Shown: one piece after another, positions 12,991-23,930 of the stretch
Position numbering within the stretch: the first letter of the stretch is position 1
Layout of the letters: the number at the start of each line of letters is the position of its first letter
Assembly (NCBI RefSeq): GCF_963169125.1
Contig: NC_084801.1
Coordinates: 114,541,061-114,605,060 of the forward strand
Origin: Humulus lupulus
Taxonomy: Eukaryota > Streptophyta > Magnoliopsida > Rosales > Cannabaceae
Direction: 5' to 3'
Length of the DNA stretch: 64,000 bases
Notes under the pieces: model-generated
Databases searched by the model: none
What the model was told of the DNA's origin: nothing
What the model saw: only the letters and a program-made list of their open reading frames with translations
Program-made: the position numbers and the translations under genes

Positions 12991-15332
12991 TCTTATTCCT
13001 TTTTACCGTTTGTCACATTTACAAAGGAAACTCGAGTTTTATGACTCGGATTCAAGCAAGGATTGAGTCATAGCGATTATAGGAAAGATTAGAAGCTTAT
13101 TAACCGGAGGATTTAGTGAGAAATGGCATAATCAGAGTTAATTTAAGCTTTGAATTTTTGAGTTTCTGTTTCCTAAAGTTTCTTAAGTTTTGAATTTGGA
13201 TTCTATGTTTTGATGAGTTTTTAAGTTGTCTGAAGCTTGGGTTTTGAAGGTTTTGGGCCATTGAGATGATTGGGAACTTTGTTTTTGGGATTTGGATATG
13301 TTTGGATAGGTTTATGGGATGTTTTGAAATGGGAAAATGGAGTTTTATAACTGGGTTTCAGGTCGAGCAGCAGCTCTATTCTTTGGCGTTGCGGCCCAAG
13401 TTTAACGAAGAAGAGGATGTGGATGTTGGGCATTAGAGCTGCGGCGCCTGGTAGGCGGGCTACGGCGCAAAGCGCAGGCAGAAAGGGGCATGGGCCTTTG
13501 TCTAGAGGTAGCACAGTGCTTAAGGGGAAAGTTGGCCTTTGGGAGGTTTCGGGTGTGGGAGCTCAAACCTAAGGGCTCGAGGTCGATCCTACTACCTGGT
13601 TTGGTAGGATTTGACGTCCCGAAGACTAGGACTTGGTCCGGAAGCCTTTATTTACTCGTTACTGATGGGATTCTATACTTGGTTGTGACTAGGTTATTGC
13701 TAGGGGCTCAGGATAGGGACCGTGCTCGAGGGTCGTTCTTATTTTTCATTATACTAGGACCTGAGGTATGAAAACTGCACCCATTATGTGACATACATGA
13801 TTAGGGCTTGGCCCGAATGTTGAATATGGTTTTGATTGAGCATTGGCCCTATAAATACGCATGATTATGATTATGCATGTGATTATTGATGAAACATGTT
13901 GAGTGCTCTATATATGGATGTTGGTTATATGATGAGTGCTTGTTAGCATATTATACTTGAGAAAAACATTGACTTATTAGTCAAGGACGGCAATAGCGTG
14001 CTGAGCGCTGGTCAATATGATTGGCTCTAATAAGGAGCGCATTACACACTTGTTCGACCCAATGGTCGTAGAAAACTGAAGTGCAAGGTACACTAGGCTA
14101 GCTACAAGGCTGGTTATACAAAGGATAGGGCAATGGGGCCCATGGTAACTTATTAGTCCTAGATCCTAGGGCGCTAAGACCCCAGTGTGACTTATTAGTC
14201 ATGTGCTTGAGAAACAGGTCCCAATATGATTCAGTTAATAATTTATTTAGGGCATTTGGTCCCATATGACACCGTAGTCATTTATATGATTGTTATGCAT
14301 GCATGAGTAGGGTTGTTACTACTGGGGTGTGCTAGATATACATCTGAATCTGTATACTTTGTCCATGCACTTGCATTAAGTTTTCTTGATGGGTCTTGTC
14401 TCACGAGTGCTACGTGGTGCAGGTAAAGGGAAAGGAAAGCTGGACTAGCCATGAGTTGGAGAGCTTAGGTGGTGATGTGTGCATATGCGGCCGCTTGACC
14501 ACCACGGCCAAGGTTTCTCGGAGGAACTAGGGTTAAACCCTATTTTTGCCACTTAGGTCAGCGGGTTGTAACTTTGGATTGTAACATCCCTTTTAGAACT
14601 GTAAACAACTTTGTAAATGTTATTATGGGATCCCATGTACAGTTTAATTTTCTTAATGAAACATCCATTCCTTTTAACCGAAATTTTTAACCCTGGACCA
14701 GTAATCACACTTAGATGCACGTTTATGGCCTAATTTCTCGCTTAGAGAGTTAAGCACTATTTAAAATACACAGTGTAACGGTCTTGGCTAATCAGGGCGT
14801 TACAATTTATATGAATGGTATACGTGCATGAGTAGGGTTATTACTGTTGGCATGTTTATTATGTTATGGAATTGCGTTATTCACTGCTTATGAGCATGTT
14901 TAAGTTTTCTTGCTGGGCCTTGGCTCACGGGTGCTACGTGGTGCAGGTAAAGGGAAAGAAAAGCTGGACCAGCCATGAGTTGGAGAGCTTAGGTGGCGAT
15001 GTATACATATGCGGCCGCTTGACCACCACGGCCAAGGTTTCTCAGAGGAACTAGGGTTTAACCCTATTTTTGCCGCTTAGGTCGACGAATTGTAACTTTT
15101 AAGTTGTAATGACCATTTTGGAACTGTAAAAAACATTTTAAACGTTATTATGGGATCCCATGCACAGTTTAATGTTTTAATGAACTATCCATTCATTTTG
15201 ATAGAAATTTTAACCCTGGACTGTTAATCACATTTAGATACATGTTTATGGCCTAATGACTTATTTAGCGGATTAAGCATTATTTAAAATACACAGTGTA
15301 ACGGTCTTGGCTAACCAGGGCATTACAGTAGG

Positions 15333-15696
15333 TATCAATCGCAAACTCCAATTGTCCGAAATTGAGAAGTTGAGAAACGAAGCATATGACAATTCCAGGA
15401 TTTATAAAGCAAAGTAAAAATTTACTCACGATTAACAAATCCTGCGAAAACACTTTGAGCCAAATCAGAAAGTGCATCGATTTGATTCTCATCTGCACTT
15501 GCACCCCAATAAACTAAGAATGCGGTGGACTGGTCCATTTGTAGTGAAGCAAGTATTTCCCAACGGTTCTGTTGAGGTCGAGGACCCAACTGATGGGAGA
15601 ATTTTTCGAGTCAATGGCCAAAGACTGAAGCATTACAATGAGAGTGTGAGTCACATTGAGGAGGTCCTTCTTGAGGACCCAATCTATACACTCTGA
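15333..15696 (+). pseudogene. Athila-like integrase, C-terminal part
   Basis: It continues the frame of 1-701 after the nest-1 insertion: INRKLQLSEIEKLRNEAYD, then SRIYKAK, an in-frame TAA, and the C-terminal DNA-binding region with HPNKLRMRWTGPFVVKQVF, VEVEDPTDGRIFRVNGQRL and KHYNES, ending TL-TGA at 15694-15696. The join across target site GCAGG restores an uninterrupted alignment to the Athila order of motifs, which supports the insertion boundaries. No env-like ORF follows. Confidence 0.8.
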
Positions 15697-15908
15697 AATT
15701 CTGAATGGTTTGTTTTTTTTTCCTGTCTTTCTTGTATTTTTGTATGTTTTTCATTCTTGTACTTTGTGTGTTTTGGGGTATTGTTATCAGGCTATTTCAG
15801 CTCTCGCCTCATGGACATGATCATCATTCAGGTGTTCTCTTTCCCTATCTTTTCATTGAGTATTCATTTTGACATTGAGGACACTGTCTGATTTTTGGTT
15901 GGGGGTGG
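15697..15908 (+). other. Athila-like 3' untranslated region and polypurine-like tract
   Basis: This is noncoding. It contains GACATTGAGGACACTGTC (about 15871-15888), a phrase commonly seen just before the polypurine tract of Athila/Tat-type elements, then TTGGTTGGGGGTGGTG. The 3' LTR probably starts at TGAGCATTC (15909). The exact LTR edge is inferred. Confidence 0.5.
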
Positions 15909-17150
15909 TGAGCATTCATTTGGAAAATCTTATTGTCTTGTTGAATTTTTATGTCAAAATTTTTCAAAATTATCCGAGCATGAGTACAACTTGTTGGTTT
16001 GAGTCAGTTTTTACTATGTTTAGTTATTAAGAAGTGATTACCATAGTTTTTTTGTGCACTTCCCAAACATGTGGTAAATTGGTTGTTAACACAAATAGTT
16101 GAGTGAAATTTCAAGTTTAAAGTTTTTCATTTCTTGGTGAGTTGTGAGAGTTGAGAAAACAAATTTTTGAACTTTTATTGATCATTTGAGTTGGTAAAGT
16201 CGCATCTTTGGAATTTAAAACATGACATTTACTATAGGGATGTTTTTCATATAGGAATGAGTCTTTGTAATAAATTTTAAATTTGTGTTCTATTTATTTT
16301 ATTTTATTTATAATTTCCTTTTATTTTTGTGATGCCCCTTGTAAAAAAAGAAGAAAAAAAATATAAATAAAAAAAAGAAAAGAAAAACATAGTACAAAAC
16401 AAAAGATGAAAAAAATGAATGAAAAATGAAAAAATAAAAGAACAAGAGCAACACTTTCCTTCGTTATTTTGTAATTCTGTACTATTATTTTGCTTTGTGT
16501 AATTGTATTCATAAAAATAAAAAATAATAATAATAAAGAATTATTATTATTAATAGTTTCATTTTCTTATTCATCATTTCTAGTAGTTGTCATTTTATTC
16601 TTTGAGTTTTCTCATGTAAATTCCAAAGGTTGTTTGTCATTTGAATTCCAATAAGTTGATATGCATATCTTATGATTAAAACTTGTTCAAATTTCTTGTC
16701 CTAGAAAGTTTATCTTTTCTTATTTGAGCGTAAATTGTTACATTTCCAACTCCAAGAGTGTTATCCTTCCCATAAAAATACTTTCAATGCCCGTGAGGAA
16801 TTTGGAGTTGAGACCTTTATGCTTTTGAGATTTTTCAATACTATTTGTGTTATGACTTGCGATAAAAAAGAATATGGTTTGTTGCACACACACACAGCTA
16901 TGGAATTGCAACTAAAGTACCTTAGATAGTAATTTCTCATTTCTTGCTGATATTTTGAAAATGCTTAGATGATTTTGCTTGATTTGACTCGATTATTCAA
17001 CTTGGTAATTTCATTTTTCCCTTGAATTTCTAGGGACTAGCAATAACCTAGTTGGAGGTAGTAATTAGTGCTCGAAAATGTCATTTTATCAAGCTTAAAG
17101 TTCAATTAAATTAAGTTTTGATTAATAATTTCTTTAATTTATTTTGATAT
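15909..17150 (+). repeat. Athila-like 3' LTR, left part
   Basis: AT-rich noncoding sequence with an A/G-rich tract at 16345-16445. It is interrupted at 17150 by element D and resumes at 54147, with GATAT duplicated. No gene is seen; short ORFs here show no recognisable domain. Confidence 0.55.
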
Positions 17151-18143
17151 TGTAACGTCCTGGATAACCAAGACCGTTACACTGTGTAGTTGAAATAGTG
17201 CAAGACTTGCTAATCAAGTCATTTGAATAAAAACGTTATCCTAAGGTCAACCATCAGATTAGGGTTAAAAGATTTTGAACATAAACGGTTAATTTTCATT
17301 AAAACAGATGTTTAATACATGGGATCCCAAAAACAGGGTACGAGTGATAGCTACAATTCTCAAAAGTTTTAATACATACAAGTTTTAGGCCTCTGTCCCT
17401 ATACTTTCCCTCGACTGTGGCAGTCGAGCAGCTGACTGTGTACACTCCGCCCCAAAGCTCTCCAACTCATGGTTGGTCCAGCTTCCCTTAGCCTTTACCT
17501 GCACCATGTAGTACCCGTGAGCCAAGGCCCAGCAAGAAAACCAGAAACAATAAACATATGTAGCAATAAGAATACTCAATCAAGCTTATCTCATTCAAAC
17601 ATAAAACAGAATATGAATATTCAACTAATCAATGATAAACACATAATCTCAAGTTCTAAAATAATCAGGGTTGGCACACTTAGGCCGAGCCCCCTGTTGA
17701 TCTTGCTAGACCATCAATCTTACAAACACACAGTACAAGCAATCAATAATTTGGAATCTCAGTCCCGTTCACAACCACACAGGGGTGTAGTTTTCTTACC
17801 TTGAATTCCAAGCGGAGGATACAAAATAGTCCCGAGTATGATTCTCAGTCTTGAGCCTTGGCGATAAACCTAGTCACATTGGCCAATGGGTAATCATCGA
17901 TTTCTAATCCAAATAAATACTTAGGAGACAAAAAATAGCCTCTAGGACATCGATTTCTACTAAACTGGGTAGTAGAAATTGTCTAGACCACCTAGGTTTG
18001 AACCCCCGAGTCTCACCAAACCTAGAAACCATCCTAAAGAAAAATCCCCTAGGCGGGCCGCGACCTGACCCTAAGGGTTGCAGCTTGCCCCCAAGTCATA
18101 GGCTAAACCCCCAAGCCTCAAGGGGAGGCGGACCGAGACTTGT
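17151..18143 (-). repeat. Element D 3' LTR, left part
   Basis: It matches 49631-about 50718 of the 5' LTR, with two small deletions in this copy (about 23 bp near 17380 and about 84 bp near 17697). The conserved LTR block is at 17492-17541 and TGGGATCCCA at 17320-17329. The match stops at about 18143, inside the GC-rich module, where a fragment of E-type leader begins. About 300 bp of LTR is missing before the sequence resumes at 29465. Confidence 0.8.
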
Positions 18144-18259
18144 CATATAAGCACATATACACATTACCAAACCCTGAATTGAGCTTGTCTCTAGCAGCGA
18201 ATGTACATGCCCAGCCGATCTTCAGGAACCCTTAAACCTAGGACACTCTGATACCAAGT
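18144..18259 (-). other. Orphan leader fragment with primer-binding site left of E
   Basis: This is a near copy of the leader at 25206-25331. Read on minus, 18256-18245 gives TGGTATCAGAGT, one base from the usual initiator-tRNA complement, three bases from an LTR edge. It shows that the LTR at 18260-20294 once also served as the 5' LTR of another unit to its left. Confidence 0.8.
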
Positions 18260-20294
18260 TGTAACGCCCTGGATAGCCAAGACCGCTACACTGTGTACTT
18301 ATAAAGGTGCAGGACTTGCTAATCAAGTCATTTAATTAAAAACGTGTCACTAACAATGAATGTGCTAGGGTTAACAAGAGTTTTGGTCTCAAAAGATACA
18401 CCTTATATAATTAAACAGTTTTACAGATGGGATCCCAAAAAAATAAACAGTGTTTAAAAGTTGGTTTACAGAATCTCCAAAATACAGACAATCATCAGCC
18501 ATTCTAAGGCAAAACACACATTCTTGGTTCCCCTGTTCCTGCCATCCCCTCAATCGTGGTGGCTGAGTAGCTGGTCATGTACATTAAGCTGATAGAGCTC
18601 TCCAAGTCAGGGCTGATCAAGTTTGCCCTTGCCTTTACCTGCACCACATAGCACCCGTGAGCCAAGGCCCAGCAAGAAAACATAATATACATCACAAACA
18701 ACAATAGCAGATAATTAATCCTTTAAGCATGATCAAACACTTAACACTCATATTAATCATATATCATGTACTCAGAATCAAGGATTCAATTATACGTTAA
18801 TAACAATCAAGTTTCACGATTATCAGGGCCGACAACTTAAGTCGCACCCTCTATTTACCCCACTAACTATGGCCCGCTTAAACCAAGCTCAATGCATAAT
18901 AAGCTGTTCTCGTCTAACAGTGGTCGAGCGCGCGCCCTGTGCGCTAGTGTAACATTGGCACTCTTAGGCCGTTGGTTTACTGTTTACATGGCGTAATACC
19001 ATCCTTTCAAAGCATACATATTAGGGAACCCTTAGTCCCATTACAATTACACAACCGGGTGCAGTTTTCTTACCTTTAATTTCCACGTTCACTGTCTGCA
19101 AGCGACGTCTCTCGAGCACGATCCGCTTCCCGTGCCCTAGCTTATCACCTAGTCACAACAAAGATAATGGATTCCATTAATATTCAAATAAAGGTTTCTG
19201 GGTACAATGCTAGCTTCCGGGACATCAAATTCCACCAAGCACGGTGGTGAAATCGATCCCGAGCACCCTAGGTTAAGTTCCCGCGCTTAAAACCCCAAAA
19301 GATCAAGAATGCACTTAAGGGCTGCGGCCCCTGAAACCCAGTCATGGCCTGCCCCTAAAACAGAACCCAAGCCCCTCAGTTGGGAGACACGCGTCGTGGC
19401 CCTGCCCTGTGGCGTCGCGACGCTCTCCTTTGGCCGAGCCTCCCTAGCTCCTTTGCTTCGTAGGGCCGCAGCGCTCTAGAACAGAGCCGCGACCCAACCC
19501 TTCGTGCCCAGAAAACCCACCATTTCCAACATCCTAATCTTAATCAAAACCATCCCAAAGCACCCTAATTCCAACACCCATTGAACTCAAGACTTTTAAC
19601 ATGATTCTAGCAACATAATCCAACAGAAAACCTAGCTTAAAACTCATTAAAATCCCATTTTGATTCCTAGAACCCAACAGCTCAAAAACACAAAAACCAG
19701 TCATGCAAACTCAGATTTTAACCTCTAAATTACGAATTGAAGCTTACCTTCTTTGTTGAACCACATCCTTAACAGATTCCTGAGCTAAAATCCAAGCTTC
19801 TCAGCTTTAATTCAATCCTTAAACATCAAAGCCATAAACACCCTTAATACTCAGCCAAAACTCAAAATTCTAATGCTAAAAAATATGATTCAGCCCTTAC
19901 CTTAATCTTGGTTGAGTTTCCTTAGCTGAGCACTAGATTAAACCTTCAAGATTCCAGCCCAAGCCACTGAATTCCCAGCTGATTTCCCTTGAATTCTAGT
20001 GGTTTTTCTTGAGAGAGAGAAGAGAAGGAAAAGAAGAGCAAAATAGGTCGGTTTGTGTTTTATTCTACCGATTTCTCTTTTGTTTAGTCTAACCCTTGGT
20101 TAATTAAGTCAATCCCGAGGCTCGGGGTGCCGGAAACGTCCCCGAGGGAAAAACGGTAAATTTCTTCAATATTCCCGCCTAAGCTTATCTAATAATCATG
20201 CATTAAATCAATAAACTCACACATAAACCAATTATGCCCTCCCGACACACTAATCAGGGCCCTTAAGCCATAACAGTAATTTTAGGTCGTTACA
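18260..20294 (-). repeat. Element E 3' LTR
   Basis: It starts TGTAACGCCC and ends GTCGTTACA. Marks: TGGGATCCCA 18430-18439, conserved block 18632-18681, GC-rich module with GTCGCGAC at 19320-19500, CT-rich leader near 20010-20035 (read on minus). Compared with 25332-29464 it lacks about 245 bp near 20181. Confidence 0.88.
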
Positions 20295-20330
20295 ACTGTC
20301 CCCTCCTACTGAGAATTTCGTCCTCGAAAT

Positions 20331-21539
20331 TTACCTAAATAGCTCGGGATACTGATCCCGCATTGCTGCCTCTAGCTCCTAGGTCGCTTCCTCGACCTTG
20401 CTATTTTTCCATAACACTTTATCTAACAGAATCGTCTTATTCCATAGAACTTTGTCCTTTCGATCCAAAATCTGAACTGGTCGCTCTTCATAGGACAAAT
20501 CTGTCTGTAACTCTAAGTCCTCACACTTCAGCACATGCGTCGTATCTGAAACATACTTCCGCAACATGGAGACATGGAATACATCATGAACTCCTGACAG
20601 CGATGGTGGCAAGGCCAACCTATAAGCCACATGTCCAATCCTCTCTAGGATCTCGAAAGGTCCAACAAATCGAGGGCTCAGCTTGCCCTTTATTCCAAAT
20701 CTCCTTACCCCTCTCAATGGTGAAACTCGCAGAAACATGTGGTCCCCAACCTAGAACTCCACGTCCCTACGCTTAGGATCAGCGTAGCTTTTCTGCCTAC
20801 TCTGCAAGGCAAGCATTCTGGCTCGAATCTTCTCAATAGCTTCATTAGTCTTCTCAACCATATCTGGCCCTAAATACTTCCTCTCACCCATCTCATCCCA
20901 ATGAATGGGTGATCTACACTTTCTCCCATATAAAATTTCATAAGGAGCCACTCCAATCGTGGATTGATAACTGTTGTTATATGAGAACTCAATCAGCGGA
21001 AGATACTTATTCCAAGATCCCTTGAATTCAATCACACACGCCCTAATCATGTCTTCCAACACCTGAATTGTCCTCTCAGACTGTCCATCAGTCTGAGGAT
21101 GGAAAGCTGTGCTAAACTTCAGCTGGGTCTCCATATCTTTTTGTAGTGCTCCCCAAAACTTAGAGGTAAAGATAGGGTCTCGATCAGATACAATAGACTT
21201 TGGAACCCCATGGAGACTTACTATCTCCCTCACATACAACTCCGCATACTGTTCCATTGAGTACGTCGACATCACTGTTAGAAAATGAGCTGACTTGGTG
21301 TATCTGTCTACTATCACCCACACCGAGTCACAAAGTCCCATTATCCTGGGTAGTCCTCCCACAAAATCCATCGTGATGTCCTCCCACTTCCACTCTGGGA
21401 TACCCAAAGGCTGAAGCAATCCCGCTGGTCGCTGATGCTCAGCCTTTACTTTCTGACATGTCAAACATCTAGACACATACTCTACCACATCCTTCTTCAT
21501 CCCGGGCCACCAATATAATGTCCGTAGATCCTGATACAT
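20331..21539 (-). pseudogene. Element E integrase and chromodomain-like tail
   Basis: Reading down from 21539: the HHCC finger end ([31 protein letters not shown]), the catalytic core with ITMDFVGGLP, SIVSDRDPIFTSKFW and [11 protein letters not shown] (all three acidic residues present), then YGRKCRSPIHWDE and a KKIR-like linker. A TAG in VEF-stop-VGD (about 20748-20750), where element B has CAG, splits off the GPF motif and chromodomain tail (20379-20738). A second TAG replaces the Trp codon of EEATWE near 20376. Both are single-base nonsense changes. Confidence 0.83.
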
Positions 21540-22277
21540 CTTCGTGGTACACGGATGAAGCGAGTATGGCGTAGTGTGAGACTCATCCAGTATCTCTCGT
21601 CTGATCCCCTCATCTGCCGGAACACAAATCCGTCCCTGATATCAAAGTATACCAGTCTCAGAAACAAAAGAATCCTTAGCTGTCCCAGCTAGGACATGTT
21701 GCCTAACATCTTGCAATTGCGCATCCATCAATTGTCCCTCCTTAATCCTCTCTAGCAGGGTCGACTGCAAGGTAATATTAGCTAACTGGCCCACCACCAA
21801 TTCTATCTTTGCCCTGGTCATCTCATCAGCTAACTCTCTCGAGATCTGGGTGGAACTGTACAATTGTCCTGGGCCCCTCCGGCTCAATGCATCTGCTACA
21901 ACATTGGCTTTCCCTGGGTGATATAGAATATCGCAATCATAGTCCTTAACTAACTCTAGCCAACACCTTTGCCTCATATTCATATCCTTCTGGGTGAAGA
22001 AGAACTTCAAGCTCTTATGGTCAGTGTATATCTTGCACTTCTCCCCATACAAGTAATGCCGCCAAACCTTCAATGCGAATACCACTGCCGCCAGCTCCAA
22101 ATCATGGGTATGATACCGCTGTTCATACTCCTTCAGCTGTCGCGATGCATAATCTGCATCAGCACACAGCCCAAGCCCATCCTTGATGCATCACAATATA
22201 CTACAAATTTCCCTTCATCTGAAGGAAGACTCAATACAAGTGCAGAAATAAGTCATTGCTTCAACTCTTGGAAACTG
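21540..22277 (-). pseudogene. Element E RNase H and linker
   Basis: It contains [51 protein letters not shown] and the linker before the integrase finger. The upstream RNase H motif ([10 protein letters not shown] region, about 22150-22210) is out of frame with the rest because of a small deletion near 22145. A stop also sits near 21640. The RNase H acidic residues remain recognisable. Confidence 0.75.
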
Positions 22278-23066
22278 TTACTTCTCTGACCAAACGAACT
22301 TCTGATTCTTTCTTGTCAATTCTGTCATCAGTGAAGCAATCTTTGAAAATCCCTCCACAAATCGCCTGTAATAACCTGCCAACCCAAGGAAACTCCGCAC
22401 CTCCGAGGCATTCCTTGGCCTCGGCCAATCTCTCACCGCTTCCACCTTGGATGGATCCACCTTAATCCCTTCTGCGCCAACTATATGTCCAAGAAAAGTC
22501 ACCTCTGGTAACCAAAACTCACACTTCTTAAACTTAGCGTATAACTAATGCTCCCTTAACCTTTGTAAAACCTGTCGAAGATGCTGCTCATGTTCTGCTT
22601 CTGAACTAGGGTATACTAGAATGTCGTTGATGAAGACAATGACGAACTGATCTAAGAAGTCCTTGAACACTCTGTTCATCTAATCCATAAAAGCTGCCGG
22701 GGCATTGGTCAAACCAAAAGACATGACCAAAAACTCATAGTGCCCATATCGCGTCTGGAAGGCCATCTTTGGTATATCCTCATCTTTGATCCTCAGCTGG
22801 TCATATCCAGATCGTAGATCAATCTTTGAGAACACCGTCTTTCCCTGCAGCTGATCGAACAAGTCATCAATCCTTGGTAGAGGGTATTTATTCTTAATAG
22901 TCAACTTGTTCAATTCCCTGTAGTCTATACACATCCTCAATGTCCTGTCCTTCTTCTTAACAAATAACACTGGAGCGCCCCATGGTGAGTAACTAGGTCT
23001 GATGAACCCCAAATCCAGAAGTTCCTGCAACTGTATCTTTAGTTCCTTCAACTCTGATGGTGCCAT
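22278..23066 (-). pseudogene. Element E reverse transcriptase, one catalytic Asp changed
   Basis: The RT begins with [48 protein letters not shown] and SKIDLRSGY, then the [12 protein letters not shown] region, followed by a TAG. Beyond it the catalytic motif reads FINDILVY instead of FIDDILVY: the codon at 22626-22628 on plus gives AAC for Asn, a G-to-A type change of Asp. Another TAG lies at about 22544 (LREH-stop-LYAKFKK). The connection region with [16 protein letters not shown] and YYRRFVEGF follows. Confidence 0.83.
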
Positions 23067-23930
23067 TCTATATGGTGTCCTTGATACTGGCTATGTCCCC
23101 GGTGCTAACTCAATCTCAAACTGAATCTCCCTGCGCGGATGCAACCCTGGTAGATCCTCAGGAAATACGTCCAAAATCTCACACACCAATCTGGTCTCTC
23201 CCGGCCCTGCTGGCATAACCCTAGTGGTATCCACTACACTGGCCAGAAAACCTATGCATCCCCCCTGCAACAAGTCTCTGGCTCTCAATGCTGAAATCAT
23301 GGGTACGCGGGGTCCACATACCGCACCCACAAAGACGAAAGGATCCTCGCCCTCAAGCTCAAAAGTCACAATCTTCTTCCTGCAGTCAATAGTGGCCCCA
23401 TATCTGACCAACCAGTCCATCCCTAAGATCATATCAAAATCCTCCATGTCTAACTCAATCAAATCCACCGAAAGTTCCCTACTATCAACCATCACTGGCA
23501 GTGCCCTAATCCATCTCCTAGAAATTACCAGTTCCCCTGTAGGCAATAAAGTCCCAAACCCCGCAGTCCGATATTCACTAGGTCTACACAATCTATCAAT
23601 CACTTTACTAGAAACAAAGGAATGTGTAGCACCAGAATCAATCAATATAGTAAAAGGAGAGCCAGCGCTAGAAAGCTGAACTGTCACTACCGAGGGACTA
23701 GCCTCGGCCTCTGCCTGTGTCAAAGTGAATACTCGAGCTGGAGTCAAGCTATCCACCTTTCCTGCTTCACCTTTCTTCACTGTTGGGCAGTCTTTCCTGA
23801 GATGCCCCACTGTTCCGCACACAAAACAAGATTTGGCCAGACATTCGCTCAGGTGGCGTCTTCTACACCTCGGGCACTCTGGATAGGTTCTGTCATGCCT
23901 CACCACCACCCTGACGGCCACCCTGACCAC
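23067..23930 (-). pseudogene. Element E zinc knuckle, aspartic protease and spacer
   Basis: An open stretch of about 280 codons. It has CPRCRRRHLSEC, then the nucleic-acid-binding knuckle CFVCGTVGHLRKDCP, then the protease with LIDSGATHSFV and ILGMDWLVRYG. It continues through GAVCGPRVPMIS and DVFPEDLPGLHPRREI to a TAG after LAPGT (about 23090). This is one of the longest intact protease regions in the window and overlaps the gag frame above by a frameshift near 23900. Confidence 0.82.

Larger units (their letters stand above)
2585..14804 (+). mobile_element. Solo LTR C (Tekay-like), inserted in solo LTR A
   Basis: It starts TGTAACGTCCC and ends GGGCGTTACA, with a perfect 5-bp target duplication ATTTA at 2580-2584 and 14805-14809. 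Removing element B leaves 2585-2934 plus 12736-14804, about 2.4 kb, related in sequence to solo LTR A. No internal region remains. It contains a long CT repeat with a C run at 12922-12990, a GC-rich stretch at 13380-13490, the conserved LTR block at 14381-14430 and TGGGATCCCA at 14626-14635. Orientation is plus, judged from the order of these marks. Confidence 0.85.
707..15327 (+). mobile_element. Solo LTR A (Tekay-like), split by nested insertions
   Basis: It starts TGTAACGTC and ends GGCATTACA, flanked by GCAGG (702-706) and GTAGG (15328-15332), a 5-bp target duplication with one C/T change. The Athila integrase frame resumes directly across it. Its own sequence is 707-2584 plus 14810-15327, about 2.4 kb, the length of one LTR of the related elements here. 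There is no primer-binding site, polypurine tract or coding region, so it is a solo LTR left by LTR-LTR recombination. It carries a CT-rich tract near 1311-1336, a GC-rich module at 1700-1885, a possible splice donor (GAGGTAAGAAAAC, about 2015-2027), the conserved LTR block at 14903-14953 and TGGGATCCCA at 15151-15160. Confidence 0.85.

Noticed and set aside
20363..20776. Plus-strand frame of 137 residues
   Set aside because: Antisense shadow of the integrase tail of E, which has clear domain motifs on minus.
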